A stretch of DNA of 64,000 bases from an uncultured Eubacteriales bacterium (GCA_934525065.1 CAKSYX010000001.1:186001-250000); one strand, 5' to 3'. Positions 38,390 to 46,836 are shown, numbered from the stretch's first letter. The notes: generated from the sequence alone by a model not told the origin. Translations and numbers: made by a program.

Positions 38390-38950
38390 TTATCCGAGCC
38401 TTTTTCCGTCGCTGAACGCCTTGCCGACAACCGAACTGAGTTCAACGTAGGTGCTGTTGAACGGATCGAACGCTATCGGGCGTACTTTTGAAATGTCAAC
38501 ATTTCCGTTTTCGTCAAGTGCGCTTTCGTCAACGCTGACGTTGACGATTTCTCCGACGAGAGTACCGGTTGAAGCATCGTAGCTTTTAAGCCTGCATTCA
38601 ACGCAAACAGCAAGCTCTTCAATAACCGGCGCGTCAACGAACTCTGAGTGTGCAACATGGAAGCCTGCTTTTTCAAGCTTTCCTTTGACGGTGTTGCCGG
38701 AAGCCAGACCGACATAATCGCACGCGGCGACATGAGGCGCGTCCGCCATGCTGACGGTGAAAGCCTTTTTGGCAAGAATGTTCTTCGTTGTCTTGTGGGC
38801 AGCACCGATACACATTGAAAGCTCATTGCCCGCGCTGATTCCGCCCCATGCCGCGTTCATTGCATCACTCTCGCCGTCTTCGCCGTATGTGGCGATGATA
38901 AAAACAGGCTGTGGATAGGTATAAGGTTTTGCACCAAAGTTTTTTCTCAT
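38390..38950 (-). CDS. Flavin reductase-like FMN-binding protein
   Basis: 186 residues of the flavin-reductase-like split barrel: PQPVFIIATYGEDGESDAMNAAWGGISAGNELSMCIG at 14-50 and HKTTKNILAKKAFTVSMAD near 55 are the typical flavin site, followed by VGLASGNTVKGKLEKAGF. These small proteins bind FMN and act as NAD(P)H:flavin reductases, flavoredoxins or electron carriers in anaerobes. It probably passes electrons to an unidentified acceptor. The ATG at 38950 has GGAGGTAAT upstream. Same strand as the alcohol dehydrogenase and first in the pair. Confidence 0.87.
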   Translation of the reverse strand: MRKNFGAKPYTYPQPVFIIATYGEDGESDAMNAAWGGISAGNELSMCIGAAHKTTKNILAKKAFTVSMADAPHVAACDYVGLASGNTVKGKLEKAGFHVAHSEFVDAPVIEELAVCVECRLKSYDASTGTLVGEIVNVSVDESALDENGNVDISKVRPIAFDPFNSTYVELSSVVGKAFSDGKRLG

Positions 38951-39095
38951 AACTATTACCTCCGATGATAAAAATTTGAATTCAGCAAAAATCTGAAGAC
39001 CGCGAGCGCAATTTTCAGCTTTCTGAAGTGATTATACAACTTGAAGTTAAGTTTAAGTCAAGAGTCTTTGAAAAAATTTTTCAAAATTTTCCTCT

Positions 39096-39133
39096 TCTAA
39101 TCTTTCTCTAATATTTCACGGGTATTCTCTAAT
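39096..39133 (+). promoter_or_regulatory. TCTAAT direct repeats upstream of the first PepSY gene
   Basis: TCTAAT occurs at 39096-39101, 39107-39112 and 39128-39133. The first two are spaced by exactly 11 bases, start to start, about one DNA turn, and the third by 21. The same 11-base spaced pair precedes the second PepSY gene. This is the form of an OmpR-type response regulator site; the neighbouring regulator is the obvious candidate. Confidence 0.5.
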
Positions 39134-39202
39134 CACAACAGCAAGGGAAACGAAAAAGCGGTTCGCCTTGAAAAAAATTATCTATGGAAAGGAACTACCA
39201 CC

Positions 39203-39805
39203 ATGAAAAAAATGAAGAAAATCATCTCCGTTCTCCTCGCCTGCCTGCTTTGCCTGAGCATTGGCATGACCTGCGCTTTCGCCGCAAACTACATCGGTGA
39301 AGCAAAAGCAAAAGAAATCGCCTTCGGCAAAGCCGGAATCACCGCCGAACAGGCTCGTTTCGTCACCTGCGAATTTGATTACGATGACGGTGTTGCCGTT
39401 TATGAAGTTGAGTTTTTCTTTGACAGCGTCGAATACAGCTGCGACATCAACGCAAAAACCGGAAAAGTAATTAAATTTGAAATTGACACCGTAGTTAACC
39501 CCCTTCCCGACACCGATGCGAACTACATCGGCAAGGCAAAAGCAAAACAGATTGCTTTCGAACACGCCGGCGTTGACGAAGCAAAGGCAAAAAAAGTTAA
39601 GGTTGAATTTGATTTTGACGACGGCATTGCAAAGTACGATGTTGAATTCCACGCCGACAAGGTAGATTATGACTATGAAATCAACGCTCTCAACGGAAAA
39701 ATCATTAAAGCCGAAAGAGAAAAAGACTTTGATTTTTCAGATTTTGCTCTCATTCAGTGGCTCATGAGCATCCTCGAGACCCTCAGAAGCCTTTTTAATA
39801 AGTAA
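39203..39805 (+). CDS. Secreted protein with two PepSY domains
   Basis: 200 residues. Signal peptide about 1-29 (KKIISVLLACLLCLSIGMTC, AFAA). Two PepSY repeats, 31-100 and 110-175, each run YIGEAKAKEIAFGKAGI... FDYDDGVAVYEVEFFFDSVEYSCDINAKTGKVIKFE. PepSY domains are small extracytoplasmic modules thought to inhibit or bind peptidases. A short charged segment and an amphipathic WLMSILETLRSLFN tail end the protein. It is preceded by the TCTAAT repeats and followed by a nested inverted repeat, then a two-component system and a second PepSY gene. Ribosome site GGAAAGGA. The layout suggests it is a target, or signal-modulating partner, of that system. Confidence 0.9.
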   Translation: MKKMKKIISVLLACLLCLSIGMTCAFAANYIGEAKAKEIAFGKAGITAEQARFVTCEFDYDDGVAVYEVEFFFDSVEYSCDINAKTGKVIKFEIDTVVNPLPDTDANYIGKAKAKQIAFEHAGVDEAKAKKVKVEFDFDDGIAKYDVEFHADKVDYDYEINALNGKIIKAEREKDFDFSDFALIQWLMSILETLRSLFNK

Positions 39806-39814
39806 TTGACCAGA

Positions 39815-40042
39815 AAAGGGGCTGTCGCATTTAGATGCAGAAAGCGTTTTCTTTGCCCCGAAGCTGTATGTAGATACTGCAAGCGGGCAAAAAAACGCTT
39901 AAAAAAGCAAAATTTTTTTCAATATCATCAAGAAACAAAGACTATATTTCATATAAAGCTCTAATCTTGACAAGCCTCGTGAAATATAGTCTTTTGCTTT
40001 TTGTTTTGCTCTTTGGTCTGCGCTAAATGCGACAGCCCCTTT
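39815..40042. repeat. Nested inverted-repeat element (MITE-like or complex terminator)
   Basis: Perfect 20-base outer arms: AAAGGGGCTGTCGCATTTAG (39815-39834) and its reverse complement (40023-40042). Inside are two more hairpins, AGCGTTTTCTTTGCCC/GGGCAAAAAAACGCT (39843-39899) and AAAGACTATATTTCAT/GTGAAATATAGTCTTT (39938-39994). A T-run follows the right arm, so the whole could stop transcription. GGGGCTGTCGCA-type ends are also seen at the termini of some insertion sequences, so a non-autonomous mobile element is the main alternative. No target duplication longer than two bases is evident and there is no open frame. Confidence 0.6.
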
Positions 40043-40127
40043 AATTTTTTTTGATACTGTGATACAATAGCTACACAAAATCGGCCGCCGGAAAAGGCGG
40101 CAAAAACTTTGAACGGAGGTTTTTCAA

Positions 40128-40802
40128 TTGAGACTTCTTGTTGTTGAAGATGAAAAAGACCTTAATAAAATAATCTCAAACAAGCTCAAAATCGACGGTT
40201 ACAGCGTTGACCGGTGTTTTGACGGAGAGGAGGCCGAAAATTTTCTGTCCGCCGCAGAATATGACGGCATTATAATGGACATCATGATGCCGAAAAAGGA
40301 CGGGCTTACTCTCCTCGGCGAACTGAGAGCCAAGGGCAACAACGTCCCCGTCCTTCTTTTGACCGCAAAGGATTCGATTAGCGACAGGGTGACCGGCCTC
40401 GACTGCGGCGCCAACGATTACCTCATCAAGCCGTTTTCGTTCGATGAGCTTTCCGCAAGAATACGCGCCATGCTCAGAAAAGTGAACGGCGCGCCCTCAA
40501 GCGTATACACGGTTCTTGACTTAATGGTTGACACTGCCTCAAAAAAAGTTACACGCGGCGGAAAAAGCATTGAACTTTCGGCAAAAGAATACGCGCTTCT
40601 TGAATACCTCATCACGAACAAAGGAACTGTTCTTTCCCGCGAGAAAATTGAAAACCACATCTGGAATTTTGACTACGAAGGCGGAACAAACGTCATTGAC
40701 GTTTACATCAGCTATCTGCGCAGGAAAATTGACCACGGCTTTGAAAAAAAGCTTATACATACCGTCAGAGGAAGCGGCTATGTTCTTCGGGAGGACAAAT
40801 GA
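40128..40802 (+). CDS. OmpR-family response regulator
   Basis: 224 residues from a TTG at 40128 preceded by CGGAGG. Receiver domain 1-115 with acidic pocket VVEDEKD, phospho-acceptor Asp in DGIIMDIMMPKKDG (near 51), LLLTAKDS and the conserved Lys in LIKPFSFDEL. Winged-helix DNA-binding domain 125-224 ending IHTVRGSGYVLRED. It overlaps the kinase gene by four bases (ATGA), so both are made together. The likely binding sites are the TCTAAT repeats in front of the flanking PepSY genes, but this is inference from position. The regulated signal is unknown. Confidence 0.95.
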   Translation: MRLLVVEDEKDLNKIISNKLKIDGYSVDRCFDGEEAENFLSAAEYDGIIMDIMMPKKDGLTLLGELRAKGNNVPVLLLTAKDSISDRVTGLDCGANDYLIKPFSFDELSARIRAMLRKVNGAPSSVYTVLDLMVDTASKKVTRGGKSIELSAKEYALLEYLITNKGTVLSREKIENHIWNFDYEGGTNVIDVYISYLRRKIDHGFEKKLIHTVRGSGYVLREDK

Positions 40803-42208
40803 AAAAGGGATCTCTTATTACAAAAATCACGCTCTGGTTTTCTTTGACGATAGCTCTCATTTCCGTTGCGGCTGTTTTTATTACAATTGCAGTCGGAAAC
40901 TCCGTTATCCGCCGCGGAATACGCGAAAACCTTGTTGCAACGGTTCTAGACAACTACGATGAAATCGAGTTTTATACCGAATACGACCGCCTTGAATTTG
41001 ACGACCCGTATGACGTTGAGCTTGAATATAAAAACGGCTACATCGAAATTGACGATGACTTCATCCGCTCAGTCAACGGAATTGACACCTCGCTTTTTGA
41101 CGACAACGGTCTGCTCTACGGTGACGGAACGCATTTTTCAAAGGAAAAGACACCTGTTTTTAAAGATAAGACCGTCAGCATTGTCAAAGACAACGGCACA
41201 ACTTATTACGTCTATGACACGCGTCTGAGCTTTCCGGCAATGGAAGGCGGCGGACTTTGGCTTCGCGGCGTTGTCAGCGCGGAATACAGCATTTCTCAGG
41301 TGAACACTATCACCAAAGCAGTTCTTGTTCTGCTTCCGTTTCTGATGCTTCTCGCAGTCGTCGGCGGATACATAATTTCAAAACGTGCACTCTCTCCGAT
41401 GCTTGACATCAGAAAAGCTGCAGAGGACATTGAAAACGGCAGCGACCTTTCAAAACGAATCGAAATTGAGGGCGGCAGCAGTGAGGTGCGCTCAATGGCA
41501 GATTCCTTCAACGCAATGTTTGGAAGGCTCGAGGACTCGTTCAATAAGGAGCTGCAGCTAACATCGGATATTTCCCATGAGCTTCGCACCCCAGTTTCAG
41601 TAATCGGTGCACAATGCCGCTTCAGCCTTGAAAACGAGGACACCAAAGAGGAATATGCCGAAGCTCTTGAGCTGATTGAACGCCAAACGAAAAAAATGAG
41701 CCGCGTCATCAATGATATGCTCGCCTTTTCGAGAATTGAAAGAGGTGCCGCAGAAATTCAAAAGGAAAAGCTTAACCTTTCGGAATGTGTCTCGTCCGTG
41801 TGTGAGGATATGGCGTTGATTAGAGAAAAGGGAATTACACTTGAAAGCGATATTGAAAATAACATTTATGTAGACGGAAACTTTGAGCTTCTCACAAGAC
41901 TCACCGTAAACCTCATTTCAAATACCTACCGCTACGGAAAAGAAAACGGAAAAACTCTGGTGACGCTCAAGAAGAACGGCAGCACGGCAATTCTTTCGGT
42001 CAAAGACAACGGAATCGGAATAGGCGAAGATGATATTGAAAAAATATGGGACAGGTTTTTCCGCTCGGATTCTTCAAGAAACAGCTGCGGAACTGGTCTT
42101 GGCCTTGCTTTTGTGAAGGAGATTGCGGAAATTCACGGTGCTTCTGTCGGCGTAAAAAGCGAAAAAGATATCGGAAGCGAGTTTTTTGTAACCTTTCCTG
42201 TTCTCTAA
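40799..42208 (+). CDS. Sensor histidine kinase
   Basis: 469 residues. A transmembrane helix at about 10-33, an extracytoplasmic sensor region of about 130 residues rich in Asp, Glu and Tyr, a second transmembrane helix at 173-198, then HAMP (ALSPMLDIRKAAEDIENGSDLS). The phospho-accepting histidine is in SDISHELRTPVSVIGAQ (near 259), followed by the ATP-binding N box LISNTYRYGKENGK, G1 VKDNGIGIG and G2 GTGLGLAFVKEI. The acidic sensor domain (YTEYDRLEFDDPYDVELEY) could bind metal ions or cationic peptides; PepSY proteins next door may interact with it. It pairs with the regulator gene by a four-base overlap. The stop overlaps the first TCTAAT of the next gene's control region. Confidence 0.94.
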   Translation: MKKGSLITKITLWFSLTIALISVAAVFITIAVGNSVIRRGIRENLVATVLDNYDEIEFYTEYDRLEFDDPYDVELEYKNGYIEIDDDFIRSVNGIDTSLFDDNGLLYGDGTHFSKEKTPVFKDKTVSIVKDNGTTYYVYDTRLSFPAMEGGGLWLRGVVSAEYSISQVNTITKAVLVLLPFLMLLAVVGGYIISKRALSPMLDIRKAAEDIENGSDLSKRIEIEGGSSEVRSMADSFNAMFGRLEDSFNKELQLTSDISHELRTPVSVIGAQCRFSLENEDTKEEYAEALELIERQTKKMSRVINDMLAFSRIERGAAEIQKEKLNLSECVSSVCEDMALIREKGITLESDIENNIYVDGNFELLTRLTVNLISNTYRYGKENGKTLVTLKKNGSTAILSVKDNGIGIGEDDIEKIWDRFFRSDSSRNSCGTGLGLAFVKEIAEIHGASVGVKSEKDIGSEFFVTFPVL

Positions 42209-42220
42209 TGAAGCTCTAAC
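42204..42220 (+). promoter_or_regulatory. TCTAAT/TCTAAC direct repeat upstream of the second PepSY gene
   Basis: TCTAAT at 42204-42209 and TCTAAC at 42215-42220, 11 bases start to start, the same arrangement as at 39096-39112. It overlaps the last codon and stop of the kinase gene. Confidence 0.5.
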
Positions 42221-42266
42221 ATTCTTCGGCTAAACTTAGGTCACAATAAAGAAGGAGGTTACGCTC

Positions 42267-43265
42267 ATGAAAAAAGTGACAGTAGTTATTAGCTCACTCG
42301 TTCTCGGAACAGTGATTGCCGCCGGAACGGTATTCACTCTCGCCTCACCCGCAAAAAAAGCAGAGACAACACCAACAACTTCAACCACGCTTGTTACAAC
42401 CACCGCGCCGGCCACCGAGCAGACAAAAAAGTATATCTCCGCAGAAAAAGCTCAAAGCATCGCCATGGCTGATGCAAACGTTTCAAAAAAAGACGTCACC
42501 TTCAAAAAAACGAAGCTTGAGCTTGACGACGGAATCTATCAATTTGACGTTGAGTTTTATGTCGGCAGAACCGAATATGATTATTCGATCGACGCTGTAA
42601 GCGGTGCCATTCTTGACAAGGAAATTGATACTGATGAGGAGCACACAACGGTTCCGTCAACCGCTGCTCCGACAACTGCCGCAGCGTCAACTACCCAAAG
42701 AACAACAGAACCGCCCAAAACCACTGCTCAGCCCAAAACAACTCAGCCGGAAAAGACTACGGCAGCGCCCACAACCACTAAAAAAACCTCGCGCTATATT
42801 TCGGCGGCAAAAGCTAAAAGCATTGCGCTTTCCGACGCCGGAATAAAGAGTTCTCAGGCTCTTTTCACAAAGGTTAAGCTTGACCGCGACGACGGAATAA
42901 CAGAATATGAAATCAAGTTTTACGTTGGAAAAACCGAATACGAATACTCAATTGACGCAAGCACAGGAAAGATTCTCGAAAGAGACATCGAACGTGAAGA
43001 AAGCGTCCCCACAACAAAAGCAGTTACCACAACAAAAAAGACCGCACAGAACAAATTCATCAGTGTGAGCAAAGCAAAGGCAATTGCCCTCGCTCATGCA
43101 GGCGTGAGCGAAAAGAACGTTTCATTCAAGAAAGTCAAGCTCGAAAAAGACGACGGAATCTATGAATATGAAGTTGAGTTCTATGTCGGCAATTGGGAGT
43201 ATGAATACTCAATCAATGCAAAAACAGGCAAAATTCTCGATTTTGAAAAGGAACTTGACGACTAA
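42267..43265 (+). CDS. Secreted or anchored protein with three PepSY domains
   Basis: 332 residues. An N-terminal hydrophobic segment (VTVVISSLVLGTVIAAGTVF, about 4-23) acts as signal or anchor. Three PepSY repeats lie near 52-118, 172-240 and 264-332. They are separated by Thr/Pro-rich linkers (TTAAASTTQRTTEPPKTTAQ), typical of flexible extracellular spacers. Repeats read KYISAEKAQSIAMADANVS... LELDDGIYQFDVEFYVGRTEYDYSIDAVSGAILD. It begins 58 bases after the kinase stop, with GAAGGAGG before the ATG. Longer than the upstream PepSY protein and likely produced by internal duplication. Function: putative extracellular inhibitor or modulator of a peptidase or of the adjacent kinase. Confidence 0.9.
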   Translation: MKKVTVVISSLVLGTVIAAGTVFTLASPAKKAETTPTTSTTLVTTTAPATEQTKKYISAEKAQSIAMADANVSKKDVTFKKTKLELDDGIYQFDVEFYVGRTEYDYSIDAVSGAILDKEIDTDEEHTTVPSTAAPTTAAASTTQRTTEPPKTTAQPKTTQPEKTTAAPTTTKKTSRYISAAKAKSIALSDAGIKSSQALFTKVKLDRDDGITEYEIKFYVGKTEYEYSIDASTGKILERDIEREESVPTTKAVTTTKKTAQNKFISVSKAKAIALAHAGVSEKNVSFKKVKLEKDDGIYEYEVEFYVGNWEYEYSINAKTGKILDFEKELDD

Positions 43266-43298
43266 AAATCAGTTATTACCCAATCTTTTTCTCCAAAG

Positions 43299-43330
43299 CA
43301 AAGCTGTCGGTTTTCCCGGCAGCTTTGTTA
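43299..43330 (+). terminator. Terminator of the PepSY/two-component cluster
   Basis: CAAAGCTGTCGG / CCGGCAGCTTTG form a 12-base stem with one G-T pair, followed by TTATTATAA. Confidence 0.7.
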
Positions 43331-43340
43331 TTATAAGAAA

Positions 43341-43380
43341 CGCCGCACCAAAACAGAGTTTTCTCCCCTTTGGCGCGGCG
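43341..43380 (-). terminator. Terminator of the secreted phosphoesterase gene
   Basis: CGCCGCACCAAA and TTTGGCGCGGCG pair with one mismatch (G-T on the minus transcript); TTTCTTATAATAA follows on the minus strand. Confidence 0.6.
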
Positions 43381-43398
43381 GCAACTGATATTCAAATT

Positions 43399-45111
43399 TT
43401 ATCCGAGAGCGATTGAAAGGACTTTCCAAATATACTCAAGAAGGTCGGCTACGAAGTAGACGATCTTTTTGAAAATTGCAAAAACAGAGTCAACGCTCAT
43501 TTCGGTTTTGACTTCACCGTATGCGGGAAGGTCAACATTCTTATCTCCGGGAGCTTCATCGACCATGATTCCGTTAAGAACCGGCTCAAGGACGGCCGAG
43601 GTAACACGCATTCCAAACTCACCGTCGGAACCGAAGTCGCGAACAAGTGCTTTGAGGCTGATTCCGAGAGCAGAAGGATCAACGCCGAGAAGCTTGAAAA
43701 TCGCGTTGAAAATCGCGTATCTTGCATCATTGGGAACACCTTCAAAAGCATAGGCAACAAGCGCGGCAACGCAATTGACGGCAAGCTTCATTTCAATGCT
43801 GTCTGCCAGATAGTTTTCATCACCGGCAAAGTGATTTTTAAGGATGACCATTGCAACGTCAAAAATCGTTTCATAGTCGCTTTCGGGAACAGTTATGTCA
43901 TACTTTTCCTTTGCAATGGCGGAAAAGCTGTCCTCCCCGCCGTAAAGCGGAGCAAAAATGAGCTTCTTTGCTCTGTTGCAAACGCCGTCAACGGTATCAT
44001 ACAAAACAGCGTCCTTTGCTCCGATGAGTCCGCATAGGAAGTCGGCACTCACGAACTCACCTACCATATACCTTGCACTTTCGTCAAAGAACAGGTTTGC
44101 ATAGGCCGGAAGGTCGGTTGAAAGCATTTCAAGGGCTTTTTCGTTGTGGCCTTTTGCAATAAGGTCCATGTTCTGAATCTTTGTGACCGACCTTGTTCTG
44201 ACCTGAACCCCGTTTTGAGAAAAATCAACAAGTCTGTATTCGATCGGGTACGCAAGAAGCGACGAAGCGGAGATGTCATAGACTTCATTGCCGAGTGCGC
44301 TTTTGTGAACGGCAATATCACCGACGTGTTTATGTCCCGTAAAGACATATTTGATTCCGGCGTCTGCAAACTTTGAAGCGACCTTGCGCCAGTTTTCAAC
44401 AACGAAAGCGGGAAGAATCACATCATGAAGAGCAAAATGAGGCATAAGAGGATGGTGCATCATTGCAATGACCTTTTTTCCTCTTGCCTGAGCCTTTGCA
44501 GTCTCTTCAAAAATCCATGAGTAAAGCTCGTCGGTCATGCCGTCGCGGGTCTTTCCGGGAAGGTTTGAATCAATTGCAATGAGAGTGTATTCATCATCGA
44601 GGTCAACGGCATAAGAGCAGGTCTTTTCGTCCCGAGCGTATGCTTCCTTGAAGCCGAAATTATAATAGTTTTCGCGGAAGAACTCAACGCCATCTTCGGC
44701 AAGGTTATAATAATCGTGGTTTCCGGGAACAAGATAGATTTGAACACCGGTTTCCTTTTCAAAGGCATCAAAATATGCGGCAAGCTTTTTGTGCTGCTCG
44801 GCTGTACCTCTGTTAGTCAAGTCACCCGTGATGAGGATGTGCTCGGCACCGTTCGCAATCGCCTCACGCATAAACGAATCAATAACTCCGTATGATTCAT
44901 CATGAAGGCTGACAAGCATTCCCTTGTTGCCGAACATTCCGTCGCCGTAAATGTCATTGATCTCTTCGTTTTCAACGGTGTGGATATCGCTGGCAACTGC
45001 GACTTTGAGCGATGATATATCATCATCCGCAGCATAAGCGCAAAGTGCAAAGCACGAAAACGCCATGAGAACGGAAAGGATGATACTCAGTCCTTTTTTG
45101 AATGTTTTCAT
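43399..45111 (-). CDS. Secreted metallophosphoesterase (calcineurin-like)
   Basis: 570 residues from the ATG at 45111 (AAAGGAG upstream); a frame extending 39 residues further has no ribosome site and lacks a signal at its start. Signal peptide about 1-27 (GLSIILSVLMAFSCFALCAY, AA). Metal-binding motifs: VAVASDIHTVE (D-x-H), ILITGDLTNRG (GD), VPGNHDYYN (GNHD), AMMHHPLMPHF and FTGHKHVGD (GHxH). A C-terminal helical half of about 260 residues shares the general plan of the cytosolic protein at 15-16.4 kb. It acts outside the membrane, probably scavenging phosphate from nucleotides or phosphoesters. Followed by its own terminator. The long gap upstream contains the divergent Trp T-box promoter. 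Confidence 0.88.
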   Translation of the reverse strand: MKTFKKGLSIILSVLMAFSCFALCAYAADDDISSLKVAVASDIHTVENEEINDIYGDGMFGNKGMLVSLHDESYGVIDSFMREAIANGAEHILITGDLTNRGTAEQHKKLAAYFDAFEKETGVQIYLVPGNHDYYNLAEDGVEFFRENYYNFGFKEAYARDEKTCSYAVDLDDEYTLIAIDSNLPGKTRDGMTDELYSWIFEETAKAQARGKKVIAMMHHPLMPHFALHDVILPAFVVENWRKVASKFADAGIKYVFTGHKHVGDIAVHKSALGNEVYDISASSLLAYPIEYRLVDFSQNGVQVRTRSVTKIQNMDLIAKGHNEKALEMLSTDLPAYANLFFDESARYMVGEFVSADFLCGLIGAKDAVLYDTVDGVCNRAKKLIFAPLYGGEDSFSAIAKEKYDITVPESDYETIFDVAMVILKNHFAGDENYLADSIEMKLAVNCVAALVAYAFEGVPNDARYAIFNAIFKLLGVDPSALGISLKALVRDFGSDGEFGMRVTSAVLEPVLNGIMVDEAPGDKNVDLPAYGEVKTEMSVDSVFAIFKKIVYFVADLLEYIWKVLSIALG

Positions 45112-45330
45112 TTTGTATCGGTCTCCTTTCGACGTATGTCGATATTTCATCGGGTATTTTATCACAAACAATGTAAAATTCATATACTGTTTATGAACTT
45201 TAATTATTTTTTTATGCAGCTTGTACATTCGGCATTTAGTTTGTCAACACAAACTAAATTTCTGAATATTATTTCGCCTGTTTGTGCCAAATAAAGCCGC
45301 AAAAAAATTCAACTTTTTTTGAAAAAACTC

Positions 45331-45359
45331 TTGACAAACGAATCGAAAAGTGATTTAAT
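45331..45359 (+). promoter_or_regulatory. Promoter of the T-box-trpXYZ operon
   Basis: Consensus TTGACA (45331-45336), 17-base spacer, TTTAAT (45354-45359). Transcription should start near 45366, just before the T-box leader. Confidence 0.75.
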
Positions 45360-45365
45360 CGTGTC

Positions 45366-45648
45366 AACAACAAAACAAACCGATGAGAAAGAGTGAGTAG
45401 GTTTTGTTCCCTTTCTTTCAGAGAGCCGCCGATGGTGGGAACGCGGCAGAAAGCGCAAGGCTGAATGGACTTTCGAGGGCGAACGGAAACGGCTTTGCCG
45501 GAGTATGTGAGACGGAGTTGGACTCTCCGTAATCAAAAGTCAGCATATGATTGTATGCGTTGAGAGAACGCGAAAGCGTTAAGCCGGGTGGCACCGCAGG
45601 AATTGTTATTTATCCTGTCCCAGCAGTTATTGCTGGGGCAGTTTTTTT
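45366..45648 (+). promoter_or_regulatory. Tryptophan T-box leader
   Basis: Classic T-box layout. Stem I has GAGTGAGTAGG on the 5' side, CAGAGAGCCG with GGTGGGAACG in the distal part, and GAATGGAC on the 3' side in the specifier position, giving specifier TGG at 45466-45468 (Trp). The conserved T-box sequence AAGCCGGGTGGCACCGC lies at 45581-45597. Its TGGC would pair with a GCCA tRNA end; tRNA-Trp has G as discriminator base in bacteria, an independent match. The terminator CTGTCCCAGCA/TGCTGGGGCAG followed by seven T lies at 45615-45648. Uncharged tRNA-Trp binding would favour the antiterminator and turn on the downstream importer. Confidence 0.93.
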
Positions 45649-45670
45649 GTTGCAAAAAGGAGGTCATTTC

Positions 45671-45778
45671 ATGAAAAACAAACGATGGCGCGCGGCGCCG
45701 AACATGAATCAGATTTTTCAAACGGATATAAATGAGCATATCAAACCAAAACGTAATCAGAAAGGAATTTTATTATGA
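45671..45778 (+). CDS. Small ORF coupled to trpX
   Basis: 35 codons starting MKNKRWRAAPNMNQIFQTDI, immediately after the T-box terminator. It has one of the best ribosome sites in the window (AAAAAGGAGG, seven bases before ATG) and its TGA overlaps the trpX ATG (ATGA at 45775-45778). It is basic at the N-terminus and contains a single Trp codon at position 6. It may be a leader peptide that couples or tunes trpX translation, or a short real protein. I know of no family. Whether it is conserved cannot be told from here. Confidence 0.55.
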   Translation: MKNKRWRAAPNMNQIFQTDINEHIKPKRNQKGILL

Positions 45779-46836
45779 AAAAGATCATCGCACTTGTGCT
45801 TTCACTCACACTTGTTATTCTTGCTTTTGCAGCTTGCCAGAAACCCAACACCCCGAGTTCGACAGCGAACGGAGAGCACACGGAAAAGATTGTCTACAAA
45901 ATCGGTCTTTGCAACTATGTCAGTGACGCCTCGCTTGACCAAATCGTCGGAAGCATCAAAGCAAAGCTCTCCGAAATTGAAAAAACAAAGCCCGTAAAGT
46001 TTGAGATCTCATATGAAAACTGCGAGGCAGACCCGAACGTTCTTAGCCAGATCATTGCGAACTTCATTGCTGACAAGGTTGACATCATGGTTGGCGTTGC
46101 AACCCCGGTTGCAATGGCTATGCAAAGCGCAACCGAAGACAACAACATCCCTGTTGTCTTCTCAGCTGTTTCCGACCCAGTTTCAACAAAGCTTGTAAGC
46201 TCACTTGAAAAGCCGGGCAAAAACATCACCGGCACCAGCGACTACCTTGACACCTCCGCCATCATGAACCTTATGCTTGCCGTAAACAATAACGTCAAAA
46301 AGGTCGGCCTTCTTTATGACGCAGGCCAGGATTCATCAACAACGCCCATCGCCGCGGCAAAGAAGTACCTTGAAGACAAGGGCATTGAAGTTGTTGAACG
46401 CAACGGAAGAACGGTTGACGAAATCATTCTTGCCGCTCAGTCTCTTGTAACCGATAAGGTTGACGCAGTTTTCACTCCGACCGACAACTCAATCATGAAG
46501 GCCGAGCTTTCAATTTATGAAATTCTTGCAAAAGCAGGCATCCCCCACTACACAGGCGCGGATTCATTTGCTCTCAACGGAGCTTTCCTCGGCTACGGCG
46601 TTGACTATGTAAACCTTGGTGAACAGACAGCAGAAATGATTGCAGAAGTTCTCACCGAAAACAGAAACCCCGGCGAAATTCCGGTCCGCACCTTTGACAA
46701 CGGTACCGCAACGGTTAACACCGACATCTGCGAAGAGCTTGGACTTAAGTTTGACGAAGTTTCTGAAAAAATCAAACCGTTCTGCACGGAGGTTAAGGAA
46801 ATTAAAACCGCTGAAAGCTTTTCGGCAGCTCAGTAA
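45775..46836 (+). CDS. trpX: Tryptophan-type ABC transporter, substrate-binding lipoprotein
   Basis: 353 residues. Lipoprotein signal with lipobox ILAFAAC (Cys near 21), then a Ser/Thr-rich tether and a periplasmic-binding-like fold: KIGLCNYVSDASLDQIVGSI, VGVATPVAMAMQSATED, PVVFSAVSDPVSTKLV, VGLLYDAGQDSSTTPI and GVDYVNLGEQTAEMI. This is the ABC_sub_bind family of tryptophan/tyrosine importers often found under Trp T-box control. The leader here confirms Trp. The ligand itself is assigned by regulation and family, not by structure. Its ribosome site GAAAGGAA lies within the small ORF. Followed by permease and ATPase genes. Confidence 0.93.
   Translation: MKKIIALVLSLTLVILAFAACQKPNTPSSTANGEHTEKIVYKIGLCNYVSDASLDQIVGSIKAKLSEIEKTKPVKFEISYENCEADPNVLSQIIANFIADKVDIMVGVATPVAMAMQSATEDNNIPVVFSAVSDPVSTKLVSSLEKPGKNITGTSDYLDTSAIMNLMLAVNNNVKKVGLLYDAGQDSSTTPIAAAKKYLEDKGIEVVERNGRTVDEIILAAQSLVTDKVDAVFTPTDNSIMKAELSIYEILAKAGIPHYTGADSFALNGAFLGYGVDYVNLGEQTAEMIAEVLTENRNPGEIPVRTFDNGTATVNTDICEELGLKFDEVSEKIKPFCTEVKEIKTAESFSAAQ

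Noticed and set aside
45551..45670. Longer version of the small ORF starting inside the T-box
   Set aside because: It would run through the T-box and terminator structure; the ATG at 45671 has the only strong ribosome site.
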